Positions 17,668 to 26,613 are shown, counted from the stretch's first letter. The stretch is 33,282 nucleotides of DNA from Dehalococcoidia bacterium (GCA_009841435.1 VXLW01000020.1:1-33282), one strand, 5' to 3'. A program made the numbers and translations. The notes: a model not told the origin generated them from the sequence alone.

Positions 17668-18839
17668 CCGTCACCTCGAACCGCCGCTGGCCCGCACGGG
17701 GTCCCGACTACACGCTGCTGGCGCTGATCACGGTGCTCACGATCACGGGGCTCGTGGCGGTCTACAGCGCGAGCTTCGTGATCGGGCTCGCGCAGTTCTC
17801 CGACTCGCACCACTTCATCATCAGGCAGGCCATGTGGGCAGTGCTGGGAGCGGTGCTGCTGCTGGCGGCGATGCGGTTCGACTACCACCTGCTGCGGCGG
17901 CTGGCGGTGCCGTTCATGGCGCTCACGCTGATGCTTCTGCTGTTCACGCTCATCGTCGGGACGGAGGCGGGCGGCGCGCAACGGTGGCTCACGTTCGGTG
18001 GCCTCAGCCTGCAGCCGGCCGAGTTCACGAAGCTCAGCATCATCGTCTACCTGGCGGCGTGGCTGAACTCGCGAGGCGACAACCTGCGCAGCTTCGAGCA
18101 GGGCCTGCTGCCCTTCATCGTCATCATCAGCGCGATTGGGCTGCTGCTCATGCTCCAGCCCGACCTGGGCACGACCGGGATCATCATCGTGATCACGGTC
18201 ACGATGTTCTGGGCGGCGGGTGCGACGTTCCTGCAGATGAGCGCGCTCTTCCTGTCGGGCGGCATCGCCGTCGTCTCGCTGACGCTCATCGAGGGGTACC
18301 GCCTCGACCGCTTCTCCACCTTCGTGAATGCGGAGTCCGACCCGCTGGGGAACGGCTTCCAGACCCTGCAGGCGATGATCGCGCTCGGGAACGGCGGTCC
18401 CACCGGACTGGGGCTGGGAGCGAGCCGGGGCAAATTCTTCTACGTGCCCGAGAGCCACACCGACGGCATCTTCGCCATCCTCGGCGAGGAACTGGGGCTG
18501 GTGGCGACGAGCGCCGTCGTGATCCTGTTCGTCACGTTGATGCTGAAGGGGTACCAGATCGCGCGCCGGGCGCCGGACCAGTTCGGGTTCCTGCTGGCGA
18601 CCGGCATCACGACGTGGATTGCCGCGCAGGCGTTCCTGAACATCGGCGGCATCACGCGGGTTATCCCGCTGACGGGCGTGCCACTCCCTTTCCTCAGCTA
18701 TGGGGGCAGCGCGCTGGCGGCCGTGCTCCTGGCGGCGGGGGTGCTCGCAAGCATCTCGCGCTACACGGAAGAACGCGAAGCGGCGCGCGAGCGCACCGGA
18801 GCGGGCGCCGAGCCCTCCGAAAGGAGGGACGAGTCGTGA
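17664..18839 (+). CDS. ftsW: Septal peptidoglycan polymerase FtsW (apparent ATA start)
   Basis: SEDS-family glycosyltransferase that polymerises lipid II with FtsI. From 17664 it has 391 residues and about ten hydrophobic segments. Motifs are GAQRWLTFGGLSLQPAEFTK, MLQPDLGTTGI, GNGGPTGLGLGASRGKFFYVPE, HTDGIFAILGEELGL and PLPFLSYGGSA. The first helix begins at DYTLLALITVLTITGLVAVYSAS. The first ordinary start codon in frame, GTG 17733, cuts this helix in half and lacks a Shine-Dalgarno. ATA 17664 sits 7 nt after GGAGG and overlaps the murD stop in the same 4-nt geometry as neighbouring junctions. An ATA start is thus inferred; CTG codons at 17715/17718, GTG 17733, or a sequence error remain possible. 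The tail is charged and rich in Glu/Arg. Confidence 0.9.
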   Translation: MAVTSNRRWPARGPDYTLLALITVLTITGLVAVYSASFVIGLAQFSDSHHFIIRQAMWAVLGAVLLLAAMRFDYHLLRRLAVPFMALTLMLLLFTLIVGTEAGGAQRWLTFGGLSLQPAEFTKLSIIVYLAAWLNSRGDNLRSFEQGLLPFIVIISAIGLLLMLQPDLGTTGIIIVITVTMFWAAGATFLQMSALFLSGGIAVVSLTLIEGYRLDRFSTFVNAESDPLGNGFQTLQAMIALGNGGPTGLGLGASRGKFFYVPESHTDGIFAILGEELGLVATSAVVILFVTLMLKGYQIARRAPDQFGFLLATGITTWIAAQAFLNIGGITRVIPLTGVPLPFLSYGGSALAAVLLAAGVLASISRYTEEREAARERTGAGAEPSERRDES

Positions 18840-19921
18840 GGATCGCGCTGGCAGCGGGCGGCACGGCGGGCCACATCTTTCCGGCCCTGGCGACACTGGG
18901 GGCACTGCGGGCCACGGGCGGCCCCATCGAGGCGCGCTTCTTCGGGCCCGACAACCGGGGCGAACGCGCCCTCGTGCAGGGCCACGACGTGCCCTTCGAG
19001 ACGGTTCCGGCGGCGCCCCTGCGGGGACGCTCGCCGTTGGCGCTGGCGCGCGGGCTCGCGCGCACGGCGCTGGGGGTGGCGACGGCGCTGCGCTCTCTGC
19101 GGCGCTTCCGCCCAAACGTGATGCTGAGCACGGGTGGCTACGGCAGCTTCCCGCCCAGTGTGGCCGCGCGAATGCTGCGGCTTCCGCTGGTCGTGTTCCT
19201 CCCGGACGTGGAACCGGGGCTGGCCGTGCGAGCAGAAAGCCGCCTCGCAACCCTGATCGCCGCCGCCACGGAGGCAGCGCTGCCGCGGCTGCCCTCCGAG
19301 AAGACGGTCGTGAGCGGCTATCCCGTGCGCGATGCCTTCGCGACCGCGCGCGAAGACGCACGCGAGGCGCTCGGCTGGAGCACCGACGAGCGCGTGCTGC
19401 TCGTCGCGGGAGCGACGCAGGGGGCGCAAGCGATCAACCGTGCGGTCTGGCGGGCGCTGCCGCGGTTCTGCGAGGCGGCGCGGGTCGTGCACATCACCGG
19501 GCCGACGGCCTCGGGCGAGGCTGCATCGGAGCGGAAGGCACTGCCGGAGTCGCTGCGGGAACGCTACGAGCCGGCGCCGTTCCGGGAGGATCTGCCGGCG
19601 CTCATGGTGGCGGCCGATCTGGCGGTCATGCGCGCGGGCGCGAGCACGCTCGGCGAACTGCCAGCGGCCGGGCTTCCGGCCATCCTCGTGCCGGGCACGT
19701 TCGCGGGCGGGCACCAGCGCGAGAACGCCCGCTGGCTGGCCGGGCAGGGTGCAGCAGTGGTGCTGGAGGAGGCGGACCTCGGGAAGCTCGAAGGGCTCGT
19801 GCTCGACCTGCTCCACGACGACGAGCGGCGCGGCGCGATGGCGGAAGCGGCGCGGGCGGCGGGGCACGCGGACGGGGCGGAGCGGCTGGCGGCGATCCTG
19901 CGGGAGGTGGCGACGACATGA
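18836..19921 (+). CDS. murG: UDP-GlcNAc:lipid I N-acetylglucosaminyltransferase
   Basis: Adds GlcNAc to lipid I to make lipid II at the inner membrane face. It has 361 residues (family 350-370), GT28/GT-B fold. Motifs are LAAGGTAGHIFPALA (usual GGTGGH), STGGYGSFPPSVAA, LPDVEPGLAVR, SGYPVRDAF, VAGATQGAQAINRAV, and the UDP-GlcNAc site MRAGASTLGELPAAGLPAIL with GGHQRENARWL. The GTG at 18836 overlaps the ftsW stop (GTGA), and AAGGAGGG lies 8 nt upstream. A much longer open frame extends upstream through murD and ftsW, but only this part is MurG. Confidence 0.97.
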   Translation: MRIALAAGGTAGHIFPALATLGALRATGGPIEARFFGPDNRGERALVQGHDVPFETVPAAPLRGRSPLALARGLARTALGVATALRSLRRFRPNVMLSTGGYGSFPPSVAARMLRLPLVVFLPDVEPGLAVRAESRLATLIAAATEAALPRLPSEKTVVSGYPVRDAFATAREDAREALGWSTDERVLLVAGATQGAQAINRAVWRALPRFCEAARVVHITGPTASGEAASERKALPESLRERYEPAPFREDLPALMVAADLAVMRAGASTLGELPAAGLPAILVPGTFAGGHQRENARWLAGQGAAVVLEEADLGKLEGLVLDLLHDDERRGAMAEAARAAGHADGAERLAAILREVATT

Positions 19922-21285
19922 CCGAGATTCGCGGACCGGTCCACATCGTCGGAATCGGCGGGATGCACATGTCGGCCATCGCGCTGCTGCTCCATGAGCG
20001 CGGCGAGGAAGTGCAAGGCAGCGACCTCGAGGCCTCGGACCTGACCCGAAACCTCGAGGCGATGGGCGTGACCGTCTTTCCCGAGCACGCGGCCGAGAAC
20101 CTCGGCGAGGCGCAGTGCGTCGTCGCCACGGCAGCTGTGGGAGAGGACAACCCGGAGGTCGCGGCGGCGCGGCGGCGGGGTCTGCCGGTGCTGGGGCGGC
20201 CCGAGGTGGTGGCCGGGCTCATGGAGGGGAAGCGGGTGATCGCGGTGGCGGGGTCGCACGGCAAGACGACGACCAGCAGCCTCATCGCGTTCATCCTGAG
20301 CCGGGCGGGGCGGCAGCCGATGTACCTGCTCGGGGGCGAGAGCCGCGACCTCGGGGGGAACGCCTCCTGGGGTGGCGGCGACATCTGCGTGGTGGAGGCG
20401 GACGAGTACCAGCGCGCCTTCCACGCCTACGACCCCAACGTGGCCGTCATCACCAACGTCGATGCCGACCACCTCGACCTGTACGGGACGCCGGAGGCCT
20501 ACGAAGAGGCGTTCCTGACCTTCGCCCGGCGCCTGCGGGAGGGCGGGCGGCTGCTGGCCGGGGGCGGAAACGACGGATCGAGGCGCGTGGCGGAAGCGGT
20601 CGCCGGGGACCTCATGGTCGAGACCTACGGGCTGGGCGACGACTGCACGTGGCAGGCCACGGACGTCGCACTGAACGAGACGGGCGCCACCTTCACCGTG
20701 AAGCGCCGGGGCGAGGCCCTCGGTGAGCTGACGATCGCGCTCCCAGGGGAGTACGCGGTCGAGAACACGCTGGCGGCGGCGGCGGTCTGCCTCGGGGAGG
20801 GCACACCGTTCGCCGCCATCCGCGACGCGGCCGCGTGCTTCCAGGGTGCGAAGCGGCGCTTCGAGCGCCTGGGCGAGGCCGGCGGCGTGCTCGTCATCGA
20901 CGAGTACGCCCACCACCCGAGCGAGGTGCGCGCCGTGCTCGGCGCGGCGCGCACGCGCTTCCCGGGGCGGCGCCTGATCGGCATCCATCAGCCGCACACG
21001 TACAGCCGCATCGCCTACCTGTGGGAGGCGTGGCTGGACTGCTGGGAGGGGCTGGACGAGCTCGTCATTCTCGAGACCTACGCCGCCCGGGAGACGCCCC
21101 TGGAGGGTCGCTCGGCGGCGGACCTCGCGCGGAACATCGCACGGCCGGCAGCCTCGTACGCGCCCGACTTCGCGGCGGCGGTCGCGCAGGCGGCAGCGCT
21201 GGCGCAGCCGGGTGACGTGGTGATGACGATCGGCGCGGGGAGCGTCACCGAGGTGGGGCCGATGCTGCTGGAGGCGCTGTCATGA
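19918..21285 (+). CDS. murC: UDP-MurNAc:L-alanine ligase
   Basis: Attaches the first amino acid, L-Ala, to UDP-MurNAc. It has 455 residues. The N-terminal nucleotide-binding motif is VHIVGIGGMHMSAIA, followed by VVATAAVGEDNPEV. The ATPase loop is AVAGSHGKTTTSSL, then VVEADEYQRAF and ITNVDADHLDLYG. The C-terminal domain carries VLVIDEYAHHPSEVRAVL and QPHTYSR. The ATG at 19918 overlaps the murG stop (ATGA) and the end overlaps murB (ATGA). The frame is open well upstream inside murG; the ATG is chosen from family alignment and overlap. Confidence 0.97.
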   Translation: MTEIRGPVHIVGIGGMHMSAIALLLHERGEEVQGSDLEASDLTRNLEAMGVTVFPEHAAENLGEAQCVVATAAVGEDNPEVAAARRRGLPVLGRPEVVAGLMEGKRVIAVAGSHGKTTTSSLIAFILSRAGRQPMYLLGGESRDLGGNASWGGGDICVVEADEYQRAFHAYDPNVAVITNVDADHLDLYGTPEAYEEAFLTFARRLREGGRLLAGGGNDGSRRVAEAVAGDLMVETYGLGDDCTWQATDVALNETGATFTVKRRGEALGELTIALPGEYAVENTLAAAAVCLGEGTPFAAIRDAAACFQGAKRRFERLGEAGGVLVIDEYAHHPSEVRAVLGAARTRFPGRRLIGIHQPHTYSRIAYLWEAWLDCWEGLDELVILETYAARETPLEGRSAADLARNIARPAASYAPDFAAAVAQAAALAQPGDVVMTIGAGSVTEVGPMLLEALS

Positions 21286-22190
21286 CGGCGCTCGATCAGC
21301 TGGCGGCAGGGCTCGAAGCGGTGGGCGAGATTCGCCGCGACGAGGCGATGTCGCGCCACACGACCTTCGGGGTCGGCGGGCCGGCGGACCTCTACGTGAC
21401 CGTTCGCAGTGCCGACGCGCTCGCGCAGGCCGCGCGCATGGCGACGGATGCGGAGGCGGGGCCGTTCGTACTCGGCAGCGGGAGCAACATCGTGGTCGCC
21501 GACGGAGGCATCCGCGGCGTGGTGATCGACAACCGGGCGCGCGAGGAAGAGCACGACGGCCTGCGCGTTCGTGTGGGGAGCGGGGCGAGCTTCGCGGGCT
21601 TCGCGCGGAAGATGTGCCGCGCGGGGGTGGCCGGGCTGGCGTGGGCCGTGGGCATCCCGGGGACGCTGGGCGGCGCGGTGGTCTACAACGCGGGAGCCTA
21701 CGGCGGCTGCCTGGCCGACGTGCTCACGCGCGTGCGGTTGCTCGACCCTTCCGGGGACGACTCGTGGTGGACGGCTGAAGAGCTCAACCTGACCTACCGC
21801 GGCAGCGCCTTCACACGGGGAACGCTCGCGGGCCGCACCGTGCTCGAGGCGGAGCTCTCGCTGAGCGAGGGCGACGCGGACGCGCTGCTCGCGGAGGCGG
21901 GCGGCTACGACAAGCGCCGGCTGACGGCGCAGCCGCGCGGCCGGAACGCGGGCTCGGTGTTCACGAATCCGCCCGAGAGCCCCGCCTGGAAGCTGATCGA
22001 CTCGGTGGGGCTGCGCGGGGAGCGGCGGGGCGACGCCGCAATCAGCGAGCAGCACACCAACTTCTTCGTGAACCTCGGGCAGGCGCGGGCAAGCGACGTG
22101 CTCTGGCTCGTGGAAGAGGCGGAACGGCGCGTGCTCGAGACGCACGGCATCCAGCTCCGGCGCGAAGTCGGATTCGTGGGGGCGTGGTGA
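21282..22190 (+). CDS. murB: UDP-N-acetylenolpyruvoylglucosamine reductase
   Basis: FAD enzyme that reduces enolpyruvyl-UDP-GlcNAc to UDP-MurNAc with NADPH. It has 302 residues. The FAD domain has SRHTTFGVGGPADLYV, LGSGSNIVVADGG and WAVGIPGTLGGAVVYNAGAYG. The substrate domain has NAGSVFTNPPESPAWKLID, with the proton-donor Ser of AGSVF, then SEQHTNFFVNLG, and ends REVGFVGAW with the conserved Glu. The layout (Ser, no long insertion) resembles the shorter, Gram-positive-type MurB. The ATG at 21282 overlaps the murC stop (ATGA); its TGA overlaps the ddl start by one base. Confidence 0.97.
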   Translation: MTALDQLAAGLEAVGEIRRDEAMSRHTTFGVGGPADLYVTVRSADALAQAARMATDAEAGPFVLGSGSNIVVADGGIRGVVIDNRAREEEHDGLRVRVGSGASFAGFARKMCRAGVAGLAWAVGIPGTLGGAVVYNAGAYGGCLADVLTRVRLLDPSGDDSWWTAEELNLTYRGSAFTRGTLAGRTVLEAELSLSEGDADALLAEAGGYDKRRLTAQPRGRNAGSVFTNPPESPAWKLIDSVGLRGERRGDAAISEQHTNFFVNLGQARASDVLWLVEEAERRVLETHGIQLRREVGFVGAW

Positions 22191-23242
22191 TGGCGAGGCA
22201 GCGCGCGGCAGTCATCTTTGGCGGGCGCTCAGGGGAGCACGAGGTGAGCCTGCGCAGCGCCCGCAGCGTCATCGACGCGCTCGACCGGGAGCGCTGGGAG
22301 GTGGCGCCGATCGGGGTGACGCGCTCGGGAGCGTGGCTCTCCGTTGCGGAGACGGAGGCGGCGCTCACGGGCGGCGTCGAGGCGCTGACCGACGGGGGAA
22401 CGTCGCTGACAGCGGGCGGCGCGCTGGCCGAACTCGGCGCATGTGATGTGGCCTTCCCGCTGGTGCACGGCACCTACGGCGAGGACGGCTGCCTCCAGGG
22501 GCTGTTGGAGATGGCCGACATCCCCTACGCGGGCGCGGGGGTGGCGGCGAGCGGGGTGGGGATGGACAAGGCGCTGCAGAAGGCGCTGTTCGCGGAGGCG
22601 GGGATCCCCGTCGCGCGTTATGTCGTGCTCCGACGCTGGGAGATCGAAGCTGATCCAGAGGAAGCGCGCCGCTTCGTAGAGGACGAGATCGGGTACCCGT
22701 GCTTCGCCAAGCCGGCGAACGGCGGGTCGAGCATCGGGATCACGCGCGTCGCCTCCCGGGAGGATCTCGGGCAGGCGTTCGCGGTGGCCCTTCCCCACGA
22801 CGAGAAGGTGGTGGTGGAGCGGGCGATGGCGGGACGCGAGATCGAGTGCTCGATGCTCGGCAACGAGGCGCCGGAGGCGGCGGCAGTGGTAGGGGAGATC
22901 GAGCCGGACCGCGAGTTCTACGACTACGACAGCAAGTACGCCGCCGATTCGGAGACGGCGCTGCATGTGCCCGCCCGGATCGACGCCGAAGCAGCCGAGC
23001 GCGTGCGAGAGCTCGCCCGGCGGATGTACATAGCGATGGGCTGCGAGGGATACGCACGCGTCGACTTCTTCGTGGACGAGGACGGCGAGGCGACCGGCAG
23101 CGAGGTGAACACCCTTCCAGGATTCACCAGCATCAGCATGTTCCCGCGGCTGTGGGAGGCGAGCGGGCTCGCCTACCCCGACCTGCTCACGCGCATCCTC
23201 GACCTCGCCATCGCGCGGGGAGAACGGGGGTCGATGCGATGA
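22190..23242 (+). CDS. ddl: D-alanine:D-alanine ligase
   Basis: Makes the D-Ala-D-Ala used by MurF. It has 350 residues. The N-terminus is AAVIFGGRSGEHEVSLRSA; next come FPLVHGTYGEDGCLQGLLEM, then the ATP-grasp core with CFAKPANGGSSIGI and EVNTLPGFTSISMFPRLW. The motif FYDYDSKY keeps the Tyr associated with D-Ala-D-Ala rather than D-Ala-D-Lac ligases, so no vancomycin-type depsipeptide is suggested. The ATG at 22190 overlaps the murB stop as TGATG; two GTG codons just before it (22184, 22187) are alternatives. It ends in ATGA overlapping ftsQ. Confidence 0.96.
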   Translation: MARQRAAVIFGGRSGEHEVSLRSARSVIDALDRERWEVAPIGVTRSGAWLSVAETEAALTGGVEALTDGGTSLTAGGALAELGACDVAFPLVHGTYGEDGCLQGLLEMADIPYAGAGVAASGVGMDKALQKALFAEAGIPVARYVVLRRWEIEADPEEARRFVEDEIGYPCFAKPANGGSSIGITRVASREDLGQAFAVALPHDEKVVVERAMAGREIECSMLGNEAPEAAAVVGEIEPDREFYDYDSKYAADSETALHVPARIDAEAAERVRELARRMYIAMGCEGYARVDFFVDEDGEATGSEVNTLPGFTSISMFPRLWEASGLAYPDLLTRILDLAIARGERGSMR

Positions 23243-24123
23243 TCAGGAAGCACGACCAGCCGAAGCCCCGCCGCCAGCCGAACCGCATCGTGCGACGGAA
23301 GCGACCCGCCCCGGCGCAAACGCCGAAGCGCGCCGTCGAGCGCAAGGAGGGGCAGGCCGTCGGCGAGCGCAAGCGGCGGGTTGGCATGCACGTCGCGGCC
23401 ATCGGCCGGCGCGGCCGATCGTGGATGCGAGTGCGCTGGCTGCCGATCACGACGGCGGTGCTCTTTCTCGGCGTCGTGGGGGCGGGGGCCTGGGCGTGGC
23501 ACTCCCCGACCCTGCAGGTGCGGGAAGTGGAGGTCGATGGGGCGGTGGCGACGCGCGAGAGCGAGATCCTGGAGCAGGTCGACTTCTGGGGAGAGCGCAT
23601 GTTCACCGCCGACCTGGACGGCGCCGCGGACGCGATCGCCGCACTGCCGCTGGTCGCTTCGGTCGAAATCACGCGGGAGTGGCCGGGAACGGTGCACATC
23701 ACCGTGCGCGAACGCGAGCCGTGGGGCTCGTGGGAGCAGGCCGGGCTGCGCTACACAATCGACCGCGAGGGCTACGTGCTGGGGCACGGCCCCCCGCCCG
23801 CGGACTCGACGACGATCGTGAGTAACGAGTCGTACTCGCTGCGAGCGGGCGACCGGGTGGACTACCACGCCGTGGACGCGACAGCGGCGATCAAGGAACA
23901 GATCGAACAGGCGCTGGGAACCCGCGCCATCGAATTCACGTATTCACCGGGCGAGGGCATCCGCGTTCGCACGGAGGACGGACAGACGGCACTGCTCGGG
24001 GATTCGAGCAGCATCGCCTACAAGCTCGCCGTATGGGCCCGCGTGGCCGAGGAAGCGCTGGCGAGAGACATCACCTACTCAACCATCGACCTGCGGTTCG
24101 GGGACAGACCCGTTCTGCGGTGA
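23239..24123 (+). CDS. ftsQ: Cell division protein FtsQ (POTRA domain)
   Basis: Bitopic divisome scaffold of 294 residues. It has a long, strongly basic cytoplasmic N-terminus (about 1-70, many Arg/Lys), one hydrophobic segment (about 72-90, PITTAVLFLGVVGAGAWAW), then the FtsQ-type POTRA domain LQVREVEVDGAVATRESE through PLVASVEITREWPGTVHITVRERE, and a beta domain ending in STIDLRFGDRPVL. The long basic tail may hold it to the membrane surface or to DNA; that is inference. The ATG at 23239 overlaps the ddl stop (ATGA). ftsA begins 21 nt downstream. Confidence 0.93.
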   Translation: MIRKHDQPKPRRQPNRIVRRKRPAPAQTPKRAVERKEGQAVGERKRRVGMHVAAIGRRGRSWMRVRWLPITTAVLFLGVVGAGAWAWHSPTLQVREVEVDGAVATRESEILEQVDFWGERMFTADLDGAADAIAALPLVASVEITREWPGTVHITVREREPWGSWEQAGLRYTIDREGYVLGHGPPPADSTTIVSNESYSLRAGDRVDYHAVDATAAIKEQIEQALGTRAIEFTYSPGEGIRVRTEDGQTALLGDSSSIAYKLAVWARVAEEALARDITYSTIDLRFGDRPVLR

Positions 24124-24144
24124 AAAACGTCAACGAGGGGAACC

Positions 24145-25389
24145 ATGAAGAAAAGTAACGCCATTGCAGCCATCGACATCGGGTCGACGAAGGTGACGGC
24201 GCTCGTCGCCGACGTGAACGAGTACGGGCAGGCGCGCGTGCTCGGCGTCGGCGTGGCGCCGGCCGCCGGCCTCTCCCGCGGGGTGATCGACAACATCCAG
24301 TCGGCCCGCGACGCGGTCGCGACGGCGGTGGAGAAGGCCGAGCAGTCGTGCGGGATGCGGATCCTGAGCGGCGCCGTCGGGATCGCGGGTGGGCACCTGA
24401 GCTCGCAGAACAACCGCGGGATCGTGGCCATCGCCGACCGGACGGAGCCGATCACCGCCGACGATCGCGCACGGGCCATCGAGGTGGCGGGGCAAATCAG
24501 CATCCCCACCAACCGCCAGATCCTGCACGTGATCCCGCGCGGCTACTGGATCGAGGGGACGGACCCCGTCTCCGATCCGGTGGGGATGTACGGGGCGCGC
24601 CTCGACGCGGAAACGCACATCGTGACGGGGGCCGTCTCGGCGGTGCAGAACCTGACCAAATGCGTCGAGGACGCGGGCATCCAGGTCGACGAGATCGTGC
24701 TTGGCTCGCTCGCGGCAGCGACCGGCTCGCTGACGACGGAAGAGCGCGCGCAGGGCGTGGCAGCGGTCGACATCGGCGGGAGCACCACCTCGATCTGCGT
24801 GTACGACGAGGGTTCCGTGGCGCACACGGCGACGCTGTCGCTTGGCGGCGCTCACCTGACGCAGGACCTCGCGCGACTGCTGCGGTGCCCCTGGGAGAGC
24901 GCAGAGCGGCTGAAGTGCGAGCACGGTTCGGCGATGACGACGGACGAGGTCGGGAGCGTGGACGTGGAGGTTCGCGCCTTCGGCACGAACTCGCGGAAGC
25001 GCGTCTCGGCCGGGCACGTGGCCGAGATCCTGCAAGCGCGCACGGAAGAGATCCTGGAGATGGTGGCCATCGAGCTGAAGCGCGCGGGCTACCTGGACCG
25101 GCTCGCGGCCGGCCTCGTCCTCACGGGAGGGACGAGCTTGCTGCGGGGCATCGACGAGCTTGCGGAACACCGCCTGGACCTGCCCGCACGCGTGGGCAGT
25201 CCGCGCGGCTGCACGGGACTCACAGACCTCATCGCGACCCCCGCCTACACCACCGTGGTGGGGCTCGCGAAGCACGCCCTGCGCGGGACCGCTCCATCAG
25301 CGCGTCCCGCCGGAGCCCGAAAGAACGACCCGGAGAACGGCTTCTTCAGGCGCGTCGCTGCGTTTGGGCGAGCCTTCATCCCCCAGTAA
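24145..25389 (+). CDS. ftsA: Actin-like division protein FtsA
   Basis: Membrane anchor of the FtsZ ring, 414 residues, actin/Hsp70 fold. Motifs are the phosphate-1 loop AAIDIGSTKVTALVAD, the SHS2/1C domain after it (GGHLSSQNNRGIV), phosphate-2 VAAVDIGGSTTSICVYDEG, and the adenosine motif LVLTGGTSLLRGIDEL. A C-terminal amphipathic helix GFFRRVAAFGRAFIPQ is the membrane-targeting sequence. The ATG at 24145 has GAGGGG upstream. The presence of ftsA separates this genome from most Actinobacteria. A 93 nt gap separates it from ftsZ. Confidence 0.97.
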   Translation: MKKSNAIAAIDIGSTKVTALVADVNEYGQARVLGVGVAPAAGLSRGVIDNIQSARDAVATAVEKAEQSCGMRILSGAVGIAGGHLSSQNNRGIVAIADRTEPITADDRARAIEVAGQISIPTNRQILHVIPRGYWIEGTDPVSDPVGMYGARLDAETHIVTGAVSAVQNLTKCVEDAGIQVDEIVLGSLAAATGSLTTEERAQGVAAVDIGGSTTSICVYDEGSVAHTATLSLGGAHLTQDLARLLRCPWESAERLKCEHGSAMTTDEVGSVDVEVRAFGTNSRKRVSAGHVAEILQARTEEILEMVAIELKRAGYLDRLAAGLVLTGGTSLLRGIDELAEHRLDLPARVGSPRGCTGLTDLIATPAYTTVVGLAKHALRGTAPSARPAGARKNDPENGFFRRVAAFGRAFIPQ

Positions 25390-25482
25390 CCGAGACCACC
25401 CGCAACCGAGGAGGCCCACCCGAGACGCTACTTACCAGGACGACCACCAATCCGCTCACACCCCACAGACGGAGGAAGAACG

Positions 25483-26613
25483 TTGAATTACACAGTGGAC
25501 AGGGAACTGCTCCCGGACATCAAGGTCATCGGAGTCGGCGGGGGCGGCGGCAACGCCGTCAACCGCATGGTGCACGCCAACATCCCGGGCGTGACCTTCG
25601 TGGCCGTGAACACCGACGCGCAGGCGCTCGCCAGCTCGGACGCGGAGATGCGCCTGCGCATCGGCGAGAAGCTGACGAAGGGCCTGGGCGTCGGGGGCGA
25701 CCCGACGCGCGGCGAGCGCGCCGCCGAGGAGAGCCGGGCCGAGCTCGAGGAGCTGCTGAACGGCGCCGAGATGGTGTTCGTGGCGGCCGGCATGGGAGGC
25801 GGCACCGGCACCGGCGCCGCGCCGGTTGTGGCCGAAGTGGCGCGCGAAGTCGGCGCGCTCACGATCGGCACGGTCACGACACCGTTCGCCTGGGAGGGCG
25901 CTACGCGCACGCAAGCGGCCCGCGGCGGCATCGAGAAGCTTCGGGAGAAGGTCGACACGCTGATCTCGATCCCGAACTCGCGGCTGCTGGAGAGCTGCCC
26001 GGACGACTACACGATGAATGAAGCGTTCGAGATGGCCGACGACGTGCTTCGGCAGGCGATCCAGGCGATCTCGAACATCATCAGCCAGAACGGCGCGATC
26101 AACCTCGACTTCAACGACGTCCGCACGGTGATGAGCGAAGCGGGACCCGCTCTCCTCGCCATCGGGGACGCCTCGGGCGAGAACCGCGCCGCGGAAGCGG
26201 CGAAGAAGGCCACGGCGAGCCCGCTCCTGGATCAGACGATCAACGGGGCGACGAACGTGCTCTTCAACGTCACGCACGACGGGAACCTGAAGCTGCGCGA
26301 ACTCGACATCGCCGCCCGCGTCATCGCGGAGGTGGTCGACAGCACGGCGAACATCATCTTCGGCACCGTCATCGACCCGTCGGTCGGGGATTCGGTGCAC
26401 ATGACGGTCATCGCGACGGGATTCTCGGAGACGCAGGCCCCGACGGTTGGCCTGACCCGGGAGAGCGCGGCACGACCCGTGCCGCTGGAGCTGCCGGGTA
26501 TTTCCAACGAGGAGGACGCTGAATTGCCGGCGTTTCTTCGGCGCAACATCCGCTCAATGAGCGAAGTCAGCGCCAACGGCGATCGAGAAGCGAGGATGGC
26601 TGAAAGGAGGTAG
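25483..26613 (+). CDS. ftsZ: Cell division GTPase FtsZ (TTG start)
   Basis: Tubulin-like GTPase forming the division ring, 376 residues. Motifs are IKVIGVGGGGGNAVNRM, NTDAQAL, the tubulin signature GMGGGTGTGAAPVVAE, and the T7 loop NLDFNDVRTVMSEAG. After a short linker comes the conserved C-terminal peptide ELPAFLRR, which binds FtsA and others, followed by 22 further residues that end in a basic run. The start is TTG at 25483, seven bases after GGAGG (25471-25475); MNYTVDRELLPDIKV is the expected N-terminus and no ATG or GTG fits better. A hairpin terminator follows about 50 nt downstream. Confidence 0.97.
   Translation: MNYTVDRELLPDIKVIGVGGGGGNAVNRMVHANIPGVTFVAVNTDAQALASSDAEMRLRIGEKLTKGLGVGGDPTRGERAAEESRAELEELLNGAEMVFVAAGMGGGTGTGAAPVVAEVAREVGALTIGTVTTPFAWEGATRTQAARGGIEKLREKVDTLISIPNSRLLESCPDDYTMNEAFEMADDVLRQAIQAISNIISQNGAINLDFNDVRTVMSEAGPALLAIGDASGENRAAEAAKKATASPLLDQTINGATNVLFNVTHDGNLKLRELDIAARVIAEVVDSTANIIFGTVIDPSVGDSVHMTVIATGFSETQAPTVGLTRESAARPVPLELPGISNEEDAELPAFLRRNIRSMSEVSANGDREARMAERR

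Noticed and set aside
16922-18835. An open frame of 638 codons running into murG, suggesting a giant fusion
   Set aside because: The upstream part overlaps murD and ftsW in another frame and is Arg/Pro-rich nonsense. MurG proper begins at GTG 18836 with its own Shine-Dalgarno.
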